A stretch of 37,965 nt of DNA from Ichthyophonus hoferi (taxonomy: Eukaryota; Opisthokonta; Ichthyosporea; Ichthyophonida; Ichthyophonidae): NCBI GenBank assembly GCA_002751075.1, contig NAOQ01000310.1, forward strand, positions 49,900 to 87,864, in the 5' to 3' direction. The notes under the pieces were generated by a model, which searched no databases, had not been told where the DNA came from, and saw only the letters and a program-made list of their open reading frames with translations. The first letter of the stretch is position 1. Each line of letters starts with the position of its first letter. A program made the position numbers and the translations under genes. This document shows, one piece after another, positions 1 to 13,319 of the stretch.

Positions 1-82
1 ATATGTATGTATGCATGTATGTATATATATGTGTGTGTATGTATGTATGCATGTATGTATGTATGTATATATATATATATAT
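1..82. repeat. TATG/TA microsatellite at left edge
   Basis: Alternating runs of TATG/TGTA tetranucleotides and TA dinucleotides. Simple-sequence DNA, probably inside an intron of the CDC23-like gene, whose remaining 3' exons lie beyond the left edge. Confidence 0.85.
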
Positions 83-3000
83 GAGTTGGTTTATGTACCT
101 AGCACATAAAAGGGGTGGATAGGTCATAGTAAGAATAGATATTAAAGGATGTAGATGAGATGAGTATGATTAAGCACCAATAGTATAACACAGCTACTTC
201 TGTTCACTTCTACATTCGCTGAACATATATCAAATATAGCATATCACCCAATAGATCTTTACATTATGCCAAACAAACACTCAGTTATGTGCTATGTATA
301 TACCCCCTAGAGCACACACAGCTATCACCCACCTACTATACAGCAAGTCTCTGGCCTGTATTTGTCAATTTCAAATGCCGCATGTGCCAAGAAACTGAGC
401 TCTGGCTGGATATTTTAATCAATAAATTAGAGATGCTGTTTTTTTAATTCTATCTCTATCATGGTGTGACTTTCTTGTATTTTAACTGGTTACCACTAGT
501 ATAATATCAAGTGGTAACCATTCCTATTGGTACACTATTCCATGATTAATCGTAATCCATGATATTTTAAACAGCCAATAGTCGTATTGGAACTGCGTTT
601 AAATAATTAGGATATATGGGCATCTTTAATATTAAAAAATATTTATTACAAAATGTAATTTATTATTAATATTTATATGAGTAAGTTAGCCGTTACAAAC
701 CTTAACACCTTTATATAAACTATACCACCAATGACTAACCTTTAACGTCTTTATATAAAGTATGTCACCAATGACTAACCTTTAACGTCTTTATATAAAC
801 TATACTACCAATGACTAAACGGTAGCGTCTTGATATAAACTAACCACCAATGACTAACCTTTAGCCTCTTTACATACAGTATGTTAGAATACAGATCTAA
901 TCCATCCAGTCTCAATGGATCCTTCTTCCTTAGTCGTTCGAATAACTCCTGGGCAGGGTCAAAATCTAGAAAACATTATATAGTATAGCCAATCAGATAG
1001 AGGAGATTATATAATGTAACCAATACGATTGAGGAAATTGTATAATGTAACCAATTAAATAGAGAATATTATACAGGGTAGTCAACTAAATAGAGAAAAT
1101 TTTATAATGCAACCAATTAGATAGAGGAGATTGTACAATGAATCCAATTAGGTAAGGGGGATGCAATAACGCAACCAATTATAAAGAGGATATTGTATAG
1201 TGAAGCCAATAAGATAGATGATATTGCATAGTATAACCAATTAGATAGAGGAGATAGTATAATGTAACCAAATAAATAAAGAATATTGTATAGGGTAACC
1301 AATTAAATAGAAGATATTGTATAGTGAAGCCAATTAGATAGATGAGATTGTATAGTATAACCAATTAGATGAAGGAGATTATATCATGTAACCAACTAGA
1401 TAAAGAAGATTGTAGAATGTAATCAATTAAAACAGTTCTGTGACAACACATTTACAAATGTGTTGGGTCGTTAATGTACTTAGCATTATTTCTATAAATA
1501 CGGTGTATGTTAAGTGGACAGCACGCGTACTACTATAAAAGGCTATCTGTTATGTAGGAATGTGTATATGGGTATGATTGAATTTATATATACAGTTACA
1601 TATAGTGACAGGTGGGAAGAGAGAAGGAGAGAGAGAAAAGTTGTGGAGGCATGTTGATCTGATACAACAACCACTAACCTCTTAGATTGTAATAGATGGT
1701 TGCTATCTGGGTTAGACAGTAGTCACTATCTGGGAAGACCTCCAACAGCTCCATGTATCTGGCTATGGCGTCTTGACACTGGTAAAGTTCTGTGCATAAT
1801 AGAGAGAGCATGGTATAGATAGGTGTGCATTGAGGTATGTATGTATGTGTGTGTATGTATATATATATGCATGAAGATAAGTAAAATATGTTAGGATATA
1901 TGTAAAGAAACTAGCTAAAGACATAGGTACAAGTAGTAGGGTCTATCTACACAAGTGAACGTAATACTATAAATGAGATAATCTATAGCATAATAACATA
2001 TAACCTTGCCTTGTTCTAGGAAAGCCAGGAAAAACTGCTTCATGAAGTGGTCTGGCAGGTCCATGCTTTCTACCTATCACCCCATAGCGTTAAAATTACC
2101 AGTTGATTTTAATTTTGCATAGTGTAATATGGCAACAGCAGGTCGGTTAAGAAGATTAATGCACGTAGAAGATCTGGCTATATAATAACAGGAGTGAGTA
2201 TGTATGTATATGAGATCCAACGCCCCAAGCCCCTTCTCCCTCGGTTATATGCAACTCCTCTTCCTCTTACCCTCCTATCCTCTCTCTTCGTCTCTCTCCC
2301 TATCCCTCTCCCTCTCCCTCTCCCTCCTACTCTCTTATTCTTATCCTCTCCCCTTCCCTCCGCACCATCCCATTAGTGTACCTCGTCCAATGATTCAACA
2401 AGGCCTGCTAGATCTATCCAGGCAGCTAAATGCAATGGGAAGGCCTTGACGGCCCTGACCAATGACATTTTGGCAATGTCACGCAGTCCCATCTCCTTGT
2501 GAACCATAGCATGACTGGAGGACCATATAAGGTAAGTGACTGGATAAGGGCCTAATACTATAGGAGGCGATGAAGAGGGTAGGGTAGGTAGGGTAGACTG
2601 CTTGTATGGGTATATACACACACATATATATGTATATATAAGCATTTAGTACAATTGAACAATATCAATAAATGCCTCCATTACTACCAATTGTGTCATT
2701 TGATTGGCTAGTTCATTAACAAGGAATGTAACCAAGCGGGATAAAGTCCAGAAAGGAGTTACTATATAAGGTAATACAAGAGATGGCCACAGGCAGATAG
2801 TGACAGCTAGCAAATGAGAGGATATCACTGTAACTGATTAGTGTGGTGTGATTAACTTACAGCCACCACTCAAAACCGTCCAGTGGCCGATGGTTCATCC
2901 AATCATTCATCTCTATTTTAAGAGTCCTAAGAGCTTTATTGGTCTGTTCTAGTTGTGTACTGCCTGGTTGGGTGTATGTTAGTAGGCAAGATACATATGA

Positions 3001-4872
3001 TCCCATTACTATACCTATCTATATTTTTACATAAAAAAATATAAATATGCACTAATGTAAATTTATCCCTCTTTACGTTTGCTTACCCGAATACAGACAC
3101 TTTATATATATCTATAAATATACCAATAAACAATAAACCATAAAATATAAAGAAGTATATGTACTTAACCATATGTGAATACACATAAAAAAGCTTACAT
3201 CACTTCTTAAAAATTAAATACAATTGTATACACCATCTAGCTATATAAGGGTATTAGACCAATCATTGGCATGGGCATACACAAGCACCAATTACCTTGT
3301 ATGTCTACTGCCTCTTCTTCCATCACTCTCTCTCCCTCCTGTGATTAGGACCCAATCAACAAAGAACCAACCTCATACGAAATTAGATCTATACTATCCA
3401 CCAATAAATATAAGCCCTTTATACAACCAACTACATCACCTTATCTCCTATCCCGCCTTCCGTCTAATTGTCCCGGCATTGTAATTTCCTTATCGAGATA
3501 TATATAAATTATCCTGCGGTACACTCTCACACCTTCACCAGCTCTGTACAACACAATCAAGCTACCAAAAATAGCAATATTTGCAGCAATTAAGTCTGGC
3601 GGTAGGTACACATGTCTCGCATTTATAACCTTAAATGGTAACCTCGGGCCTTCTATAGTTAATAGACTAGTACTATAGCAGAGTGTTATTGTATTATTGT
3701 ACTGTGAGATAGTCATCAAGAGACAGAGGAGGGTATATAGGGTCTATATATATATACACACACCCCTATATATCCACACATATATAAACACACACACACA
3801 TATATGTGCTTGTCTTTAATAACTGTGACGTATACTACAAAGGGTTACTGAAAGGAGGTTAGATATAGATAGATAGACAGACGAACACCCCTACATAGAA
3901 ATGGCCTTATATATATATACATAAATATTAGAAAAATATACCAGGTAAGTACAATAGGCTCTTAAGAATCTACAGGTGCTACTATTGGTTCCCTCAAGGA
4001 GACGTTGAGCCCTATGATACTCTTTGCTCTGATAAGCTATCATCGCACCCTAGGATAAGAAAGGAATATATATACGTGTATATGCAGGGTATAGAGTATA
4101 GAGTATAGGTTTAATCAGACATATGTCGACTATATTTCAAACAAAATTAAAAACATACTAGTCATTTATAGATTAGAATAGAATACTTATAGCTGGTAGT
4201 GTATCACTATAGGTACACGTATATATACATTATTACTACTATTATCATTATTATTATATGCCTATATATATATATATCTATTACATATCTCTAACAAGTG
4301 GCTATACGCTCCCTATCATACACATTTATTTATATCTGTATTTAGATAGAGACAGCTGACGTATAATTTGTGATATGTAGCCAATGAATGATCTACCATA
4401 TACTGGTCATACTCCTCCTGGAAAAGATCGTCATGGGGTGTTGCCTTAAAAGGGCATTTCACAGCACATGCAATCCCTCTTGCCTGTTCATTGGCCCTGT
4501 ATGTGTTGTACAGTCTTATAAATACCTAGGTCATGTGCGTTCCTATCAATCACATCCTATTAATTTCTCTATTAGCTTATTGTTATCATTGGGAATAGGT
4601 ATAACATGACTTTCCTACATCCTAATGATATATATCAGCATGCATAGATTTCATTAGTTATTCATATATGTAAATATCTCTATACCTCAATCGGTCAACT
4701 TCATCGATAACATTTCAATACAAACAAAGGCATGGTCCAATAAATATAAAAATTTAAATATAACTACATCATACCATTGGGCAGATTGGTATAACCCTCT
4801 ATCGTAGCATTCTTTGGCACCCCATTGCAGTTCACTTTTTAGCTCTTGCCGTTTATCAATACTGCTCCACAT
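1..4872 (-). CDS. CDC23: Anaphase-promoting complex subunit 8 (CDC23/APC8), 3'-truncated by window edge
   Basis: TPR scaffold subunit of the anaphase-promoting complex/cyclosome, the nuclear E3 ubiquitin ligase that drives mitotic exit. Exons read on the minus strand: 4872-4775, 4496-4397, 4049-3942, 3338-3296, 2963-2861, 2514-2382, 2073-2010, 1789-1679, 965-859 and 405 to about 333 or 329. All phases agree and give about 313 residues. Recalled human CDC23 aligns in order: GLYQSAQW with the RGLxHSxKW region, EYHRAQRLLEG with EYDRAAHFLHG, FPLHLAAWIDL with LPLHWGAWLEL, LRKKDPLRLD with LRKQDPYRIE, YSNILYV with FSNLLYV, and FEIDKYRPETCCIVG with CEIDKYRVETCCVIG. These are the N-terminal and early TPR regions; the remaining TPR repeats lie off the left edge. 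The start ATG (MWSSIDKR) sits in an AAAATG context. Intron 7 appears to use a GC donor. Two minisatellites flank the ninth exon. The donor of the last visible exon is ambiguous by 4 bases. Confidence 0.93.
691..890. repeat. 40-bp minisatellite overlapping the donor of CDC23 exon 9
   Basis: About five units with period 40 (one step of 39). The ATGACTAAC core starts at 731, 771, 811 and 850, with a diverged copy near 694. In gene orientation each unit reads roughly TTTATATAAAGACGTTAAAG followed by GTTAGTCATTGG. The unit at 850-890 is the true exon end and donor (CTAAAG/GTTAGT at 859/858). The copies at 780/779 and 740/739 carry an intact AAAG/GTTAGT, while the copy near 820 has lost the GT. Confidence 0.85.
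985..1453. repeat. 31-bp minisatellite, 15 units, in CDC23 intron 8
   Basis: The CCAAT(T) core recurs at 989, 1020, 1051, 1082, 1113, 1144, 1175, 1206, 1237, 1268, 1299, 1330, 1361, 1392 and 1423, exactly 31 bases apart every time. Units differ by substitutions but not by indels. The array ends about 20 bases before the acceptor of exon 9 (967/966). No spacer-like unique segments occur between units, so it is a plain tandem array. Confidence 0.93.
2277..2336 (+). repeat. CT-rich low-complexity tract in CDC23 intron 6
   Basis: Tandem CTCTCCCT-type pyrimidine repeats on the plus strand, purine-rich in the CDC23 transcript. It lies between exons 2514-2382 and 2073-2010. No coding signal. Confidence 0.8.
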
Positions 4873-6461
<1,589 letters not shown>

Positions 6462-9400
6462 ATGTTTCTAGATGTGAATAACTTTCTTGATATTACAGAG
6501 AGACAGGTCCCTAAGGTATATGGTGTCCCTTTATCACATCTACTATGGAAGATGATTCATAAAACATAAAAATTTACTTCTCCGGCAAAGCCGAACAACA
6601 TAACTTATTATCATTGACTATAATACCTTTTACAGTTAGGTTTTGTTTGTATTTCATAATATCATTATTTTTTATTGTTTTCTCTATATGTATGTGATAT
6701 TTATCAATATACACGGTCATATTTTCATGTTTTTATATTCTCTGTTTTATTCTAATTTCTCCTGCCCTCTCCATCGTTCTAGGACCTCTTCCTCCACGTT
6801 GCTGATGGGATTGACTGCAACGGTGACTTCTTTCTCCATCATTTTATTAGTTTATTTTTAAAAAGTACGTTTCCCTTTGACTGTATATACCCTCATCTTT
6901 CCACCTCTATTAGGTTATTAGGTATAGAAATTGGCTGATAGAGCTATTTTAACATGATTATATGCCTCTCTTCTCTATATACAAAGAGGCCTACATGTAT
7001 ATGTTCGGGAAAATAAGCGCGCAAGATGGAAGTGAAGGTATATAATTGATGAGTTATTCCAGGTTGGCGATGGATATAGAGAGAGGAAAATAGAGGCGAA
7101 TGTAGATAGAGTATGATGCGATGGTAGTTACACAAATATATATAAGGATTAAAATGAGGGACTAAGAATAAGAAGGATAAAGTTAAAGAGTTAAAAAGGG
7201 AAGATAAACTGATCCTAGGGTGAAAATTCCGGAGAATATTCTAAATATTGTGAGAATAGGTAGTTGTCGATGGTTTGGTCAAGTATCACTAAAGAAGGCA
7301 ATAGTTGCCTTGCGTAAGTATAGGTCTTTTATCGTCATGTTGTATAAACATACTAAGGATTGATATAAAGGTGTCTTAGTGTGGGGATGGTGTTTGATGT
7401 GGGCTAAGATGGGTAATGATACATGATACATACATACTATTACACTATTATACTACCATGAAAGCCTATTGTAGTAATAAGTAGTAAGCCAACTATACTC
7501 TATATCTCACAGGAGAAGGCAGCGTCTGCTTGGTTAGTGTAGCCCAAACACTACACCATTACCTCACTGTGGCAAGGAAGTTGGTAGGAGAACGGTTCAT
7601 TAGTAAACTAAACTGTAGTGTACTATACTATACTGTACTCTACTAGACTATACTACTCTATAAAATACTATACTTTACTCTATTATACTATCTTATACTT
7701 TGTGTAAGATACGAAATAGAATCTGTTAGAGGCAATGGTAGAAGTAGGGTCCTATAGCTGTTACCTGTGCTTATTTGTTTTAATTTTGAATTTTTTTAGT
7801 GCTCTGTACCCCCGACTTATATAAGCACCTATCTATATGCAAATATTATATAATTTTACTTTTATTTCTCTCGTATATTCATTATAGTCACTATATATTT
7901 ATCATGCTATTACATACACAGTATACTAGTATCATCACTTCTATCTACGCTAATGGCAGTCAATGCCCAGACCAATCAAGTCAGGGTCGTATAGTTAAAG
8001 CTATTACCATTTTGTCCTCAATCTATGCTACTATAGCAGAAATGCTTCATATACAATATGTCTTGTCACCTTTCCCCAAGTCAAGTGTATTTACATACGC
8101 TGATATCTTGTCACTAGTATATTGGTATTGATTCAGCCTAAACTATGTGTTTATCCAATGGTGTCAACGATAAACAGCGTGCATTACGAGCTTAATTTCC
8201 TTATAGAGACCATATTAGCGCTATTTATTGAATAGTTCAAGGTAGGCAGATAAAATCTTATTGTCATCTTAATTATTGTTCATGTTTGTCTTTGTTCCAG
8301 AAATACCAAACATACCATCAAGCTGTCATGTATACTATTATGTATATGCCTATACCGCCATATATACATCCCTTATATATATACCACCTTATCAAGCTAA
8401 CCTCAAGACCATATTATGTCTTATAATGATTTTATTTCACTCACAATGCAGGGAGTTAATCTACAAACGGCGCAATCAGACGGAAGGTTTATCACGGTTG
8501 ACTGTCTCACCACTCTCTCATTAGGTCATGCCCCCGCCATCATACCAGCCCCCACGTCTACCAATGAGCGGACAGTGGTGAGTGGCAACAGTGCAACGAA
8601 AATACGTAAAGTATACGAAACAGTGAAAGAGGCAGTTGATATGCTGAGGAGAAATCCTGGGCCCGATGGGGCGCCCCGACCTGTCTGTGTTATCATTGAT
8701 GATCTCACAGCCTTTCTCTCTCTTGGCTATTCCCCTGTAGAGATTGCTGACTTTGCACAGTACTGTAACATCCAGGTGTGCAAGAGCTTAAAGGTATAAT
8801 ACATATATAATATACCCCCTCTCTCCCTCTCTCCTTGTCTTTTCTGTTATCCTTTATATATATGGCTTACAAATTCCTTTCCAAATTTGGTCAGATTTTT
8901 CTTGTCTAATAGGGGAAATATACGGGTAGCTCCTGTATGTGATTATTTATTACAGACTTAATGAAGGAATGTAGAGTCTTCTGTTATATTGTGTTCATAC
9001 ATATATACATACATGCATATTAACCCTACTGTGGTGTATACAGGGCTGTCTTGTAACACTGGGACACTTCAATAGTGATGCCGAAGATAACGAGCAAGTA
9101 AGTTTATGGTAACTGTTAGATATAAGGTATATAGTGGCTATTCTGTACGAGTGGTAAGGTGGTAATGATATAAAAATAAGATGGTTAATGTGTAGTTGTG
9201 TAGTCTAGGTTCAATGATTTTATAGTTGTCATAAGAAACTGGTAGCGTGTCTTTGCAATGTAATAGTAGAGATCTACTATTAATGGTTATTTATATGTAT
9301 GTACCTACATACTGTAAGTCATTTAAAATAACTATGTATATTTATATTATATCATACACATATTGCATGAAACATATTATAATACTAGCAGTGATATAAT

Positions 9401-10461
9401 TATCAGGGATAGGTTAATGAAATAAACAATCAGACTGATTATCCAGTTATGGGTATTCTGCTAAATAAAATAAAATAACTTTCTATGACGTAATGATAAT
9501 ATTATTTATTCGTCTTTGATCTTCTCCTATGTTAATCTATCTTTCCACTCTATCATTACAGGAACTACTTTATAATATCTTACAATATCGTGCTGATATA
9601 CGACTGAGAGTAGAAGGGTTGGATACTGGCTTCTCCATGGATGTGCATGGGCAGGTATGTTATAGTTATCTATCTATTGCCTTAGTATAGTATGTTAGAG
9701 TAGAGTATAGTATAGTTAAAGTCATGACCCTTTGTCTTATATTATATAATCAGTCCACTTGTATTCAAACTTTAATTTTTTATTATATTTACTTTTAATG
9801 CTTTACTATGTTGGAAGCGTCTGTTTATGTATATATATATATTCTTTTTTTTTCTCCTTTGGTTTTTGTATTTCTACAAGATTACAAGATAGATTATGTT
9901 GTGTATGTGGTTGGAATGGGTTCAATAGTATGTGTTTTGAGGCTTATGGAGACAGAACGGGGAAGAATTACCTGTATAGGTTCTGACTTATAAGTGATAA
10001 GATGCATGGAGTTCAGCAGCGATGGGTCAGTGTGGCACATACATATATATACATACATATAGATATATAGATTAGGAGAGATCACGAATGATATGGCTTC
10101 ATTGTGTGAGTTAGTAGTGCAATGTGCTAATTAATAGGTATATTTCAAGTATATTGAATACAGGCCGATTGTAGATAGATGTTGGTACTAGTAACTTTGG
10201 CAACTAACCGATATATCAGTTGAGTGGAATAGATAAAATGTAGAAACTATACAATGTTGAAAGGTCAAAACAGGTTTTATAATATTTGATGATTAAGTTC
10301 ATATGATAGCTTCACCTATATATCGCCCATGCTAACTGTGGCTTATTTTTTAGGTAAACTTGCAAAGAAATGATACGGACAAAGTCCGGAAGGTGCACTA
10401 CAAGGCTGTGGACAATAATGTGTCCCTCTTTGCAATGGGAACCTCTTCAGCTGTGCTATAA
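6462..10461 (+). CDS. ELP6: Elongator complex subunit 6
   Basis: Subunit of the Elp4-Elp5-Elp6 RecA-like ring of Elongator, which supports wobble-uridine (U34) tRNA modification in the cytoplasm. Exons: 6462-6515, 6783-6864, 7513-7583, 8452-8793, 9044-9097, 9562-9654 and 10354-10461, phase-consistent, giving 267 aa (recalled human ELP6 is about 266). Matches to human in order: MFLDVNNFLDIT with MFVELNNLLNTT, FFLHHFISLFLK with FLVHHFLSFYLK, VIIDDLTAFLSLGYSPVEI with the VDDLSVLLSLG region, SDAEDNEQ with GDAEDEEN, VEGLDTGFSMDVHGQ with AEGLATGFCRDVHGQ, and the ending VSLFAMGTSSAVL with VSFFAKGMSPAVL. As expected for Elp6, no Walker A motif is visible. Exon 3 has tandem acceptors CAG/GAG; the upstream one (exon from 7513) gives the gap-free alignment. 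A poly(A) signal follows at 10625. Confidence 0.95.
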
Positions 10462-10624
10462 ACTGGCTTGATTAGCGTGATGGTGGTCTATTTTTGGCTA
10501 GTGTCTGTTAAGACCCTGATAGAATTGGTTATCATACGTGTGTAGTTAGGTACCTGTTAGTGGAACACTATTGTATTTAATTTTTTCACAATGAAAGGTG
10601 TTGTTTTACGAAAAGTATTTAATG

Positions 10625-10630
10625 AATAAA
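10625..10630 (+). terminator. Poly(A) signal AATAAA of ELP6
   Basis: A canonical AATAAA hexamer 164 bases downstream of the ELP6 stop codon, at a sensible distance for a short 3' UTR. Confidence 0.6.
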
Positions 10631-11389
10631 TGTTTTCCCCTTGTTGATTTAGCAACCTATCTGGCCATTTATTCACATTTATCATGTGCCCAAGTCAACT
10701 TATTATTTACTGATGTGATAGTAAGCCATTTTAAACTTATTTATAGGTATGGGAGATTTGGCCATTATGAGAGATAGATTGTATACTTGTCATACAGGTT
10801 AGTATAGGCGTATGTTATGTGTACATTATAAGTATTGTATATTGTATATATAGAGCTGATTAGTGATAAACCTAGCGCCACTTAGAGTATGGGTCTAGTT
10901 TAATTAACAATAATAAACATCACGTGAGGGTCATTACTTTAGCGGTGGGACACTCATTAATAGATACTGTTGTTGCGGTTAAAATCTTGTTATATATATA
11001 TACTACAAGCCAGTATAATGATTTGTCTGGAGTTCAAGCTTGGGGATTTGATTTTAATGTTTGCAAACAGAAATAGATATTTAGGAATCAATCTAGTTAT
11101 AAGTTAACTATAAGAAAGTGAGAGTATAGTACGTTTACAACGGAACACCACCTTACTAAAGTGAAAATAATCTTAGGTCCAATCCATAGCTTAGTTGTTA
11201 GGACTATATTATGTTATGTTACTGAGAGGTATGTCACTTTCACCGAAACTATGTAACCAAACCTCAAGTCTATCTATATAAAGGACCGGCAAGTATACCC
11301 GTAAATAAATGTTGTTTGACTTAGATTAAAAGTATCTTTGTTATTGCAATAATAGCCCGAAACCAGAATAATACTTCTTCAAAAGACGA

Positions 11390-11646
11390 CATCAGTACAG
11401 GTACAAAACGCAAGTTCGTACTAACTACCATCACTGCATCACAGTCTGCAAGACAGGACTAAAAGGTTAGAGTAAACCTTGAGTCCAATTCAGACGAGTC
11501 AACTGGTTACAAACGGTCTGACGAGACTCCTCTGCTGGTAGACTTGGACTTGGATTCCACCTCAACAGATAGCCTAGGATCAGCGATAAGCTCGGAGGAA
11601 AGAAACTTCATTGACCAAGACTATGACAATACAAACTATATCTGCT
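11390..11646 (+). pseudogene. Decayed coding-like fragment, family unknown
   Basis: One frame reads STGTKRKFVL and then a Ser/Asp/Glu-rich stretch (ESNSDEST, DLDLDSTSTDS, SSEERNFIDQDYD). It is broken by one internal stop (TAA near 11459) and ends at a TGA. The local base composition is less AT-rich than its surroundings, and the acidic, Ser-rich composition resembles an exon or the N-terminal part of a transposase. I recognise no family. It could be a degraded mobile-element gene or simply chance. Confidence 0.25.
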
Positions 11647-13117
11647 GAGTTCTAGGATTGTCTCCTAAACTCGGGCAGTCACTGGTAATGTAATTGAAGC
11701 CATTTCTATGCTCAGATGTTTACTTCAGCTTATGTTGAGGATTGGATAAGCCAATAACCAATATAATCCAGAGAACTACTTAGATGTAATGGAATGGTCC
11801 TACCATTGCGAAAAATATGGTTGATTTCAATTATATGGGGCTTACCAATGGTAAAATATTTGGTTTTTAAGACAAATGAGTTTACTGATAATAAAATTAT
11901 TTATTTTGGAGCGATGTAAAAATAAAAATATCATGATGCCTGGTTTCTTTATCAGCTCTCTTCTCTTTAATGTTTTCCTAATTTTAGCCTCTACCTCTTG
12001 GTGGGTAATGGTTGTTATTGTCGATTTCAGTTTATGTAGTCATCAACAAGATATTGCAGTGATAATCGCATTGTGGTGTATCCCAACCAGCGATTTCACC
12101 GCTGTGGTAATTATCTCACTCATGTTCAGGACGGCAGCCGACTATTGTAAGCAGATAATTTATGATAAGGACTAAACGGCCTTTATACAGTATCCCCACA
12201 AACTCCTCCAGAGTCTTCAGTCTGTCTCAGTTAGTTGAAACCTTTTTAACTTTCGAAATATAGTATTTTATATGTAGAATACTTTAGAATCCGGCAGTGA
12301 TAGTTTATATTATATTATAAATATTAGTATATCAGATTATATAGTACATTAAAATTCATATTCTCGGTTGGTATGGTGAGTTAGACTATGAGTATGATGG
12401 TGCCAGATCACAAGTTTCAAATTAGTTTGTGCCATATCAATTTTCCGGTGGCCGAATTCAATGCCTTCACTAGCGGACGATTGAGAGTTGTTTTTGGGCC
12501 TAGGTTCATATATGCGTAATTCTGTTTTGAGTTACGTTTCGACCAACAAATGTCCAAGTTTATATTATATTATCTTACCTATAATTATTTTTCCTGTTGT
12601 AGATGTAGCTAGAATTTTCAGCTATCCAGTGCAGCGTGTATGTAGAAATATGAGTATAAGTTGTGAATTGTTGAATTGTTACGCTATGACCACACATAAT
12701 ATTATTATATTGGTATTATGCTCAAATATATCACTAATATACAGGCCATTAGCAAAACAACGGAGACATAAAGAATGCTATAGGACATGAATACTCTATT
12801 ATCAGTAAGCCAAGCAAGTATAAGAAGGATGCTAGCTAGGGTCATAACTAGCTCTCTTGTTTGCAAGAATTCTTGTCTGCATTGCTCATTTCTTTGTTAA
12901 TCCCTCTACAGACTACTCATCTATAAAACGTTTTGTATATATACATTAATTTAATATGAAGATAACACTCTTATGTACTATAATGTTTGTTATAGAGTAG
13001 CGATCATAGCATTATAAATAGAGCATACATTTGTTTTATATATACCACTCATGCATACACCCACCCATATTATTGTAGTTTAAACTCGCTCTGACACCCA
13101 TTAATATAGCTAGATTT

Positions 13118-13123
13118 TTTATT
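13118..13123 (-). terminator. Possible poly(A) signal of transketolase
   Basis: AATAAA on the minus strand about 200 bases beyond the transketolase stop codon. Position is plausible; nothing else supports it. Confidence 0.35.
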
Positions 13124-13319
13124 CTGTTATGTGCCTGCGTCAAGCGGAACATATTATATATAAGAGCAAAAGCAGGTGATCCTAAATGACAGTACAATGT
13201 CTTCCTCTACTGGAATAAATGGGAATGACAGGTAAACATGGAGTGCTCATATTGCGAGATCACTACCCTACTATAACCATCAAACAGGCTGATCATTTTT
13301 CAAAGAGAAAAATAGTTGC

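Larger units (their letters stand above)
10462..13319. other. Intergenic region between convergent ELP6 and transketolase
   Basis: 2.86 kb. It contains the ELP6 poly(A) signal near its left end and a possible transketolase poly(A) signal near its right end. Between them is AT-rich sequence with coding-like but interrupted blocks (about 11390-11640; open frames at 11876-12175 and 12488-12790). None could be assigned to a family, and I do not call a gene here. Confidence 0.6.

Noticed and set aside
198-218. Possible next CDC23 exon (translation ECRSEQ)
   Set aside because: The expected GNYYSL segment is missing and no good donor follows; similarity to RSQHEK is too short.
985-1453. Regularly spaced repeat, CRISPR-like at first sight
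   Set aside because: There are no unique spacers, units are contiguous and diverged, and it lies in an intron of a eukaryotic gene.
3441-3719. 92-codon minus-strand open frame inside CDC23
   Set aside because: It lies within intron 3; the exon matching CDC23 here is the 43-base one at 3338-3296.
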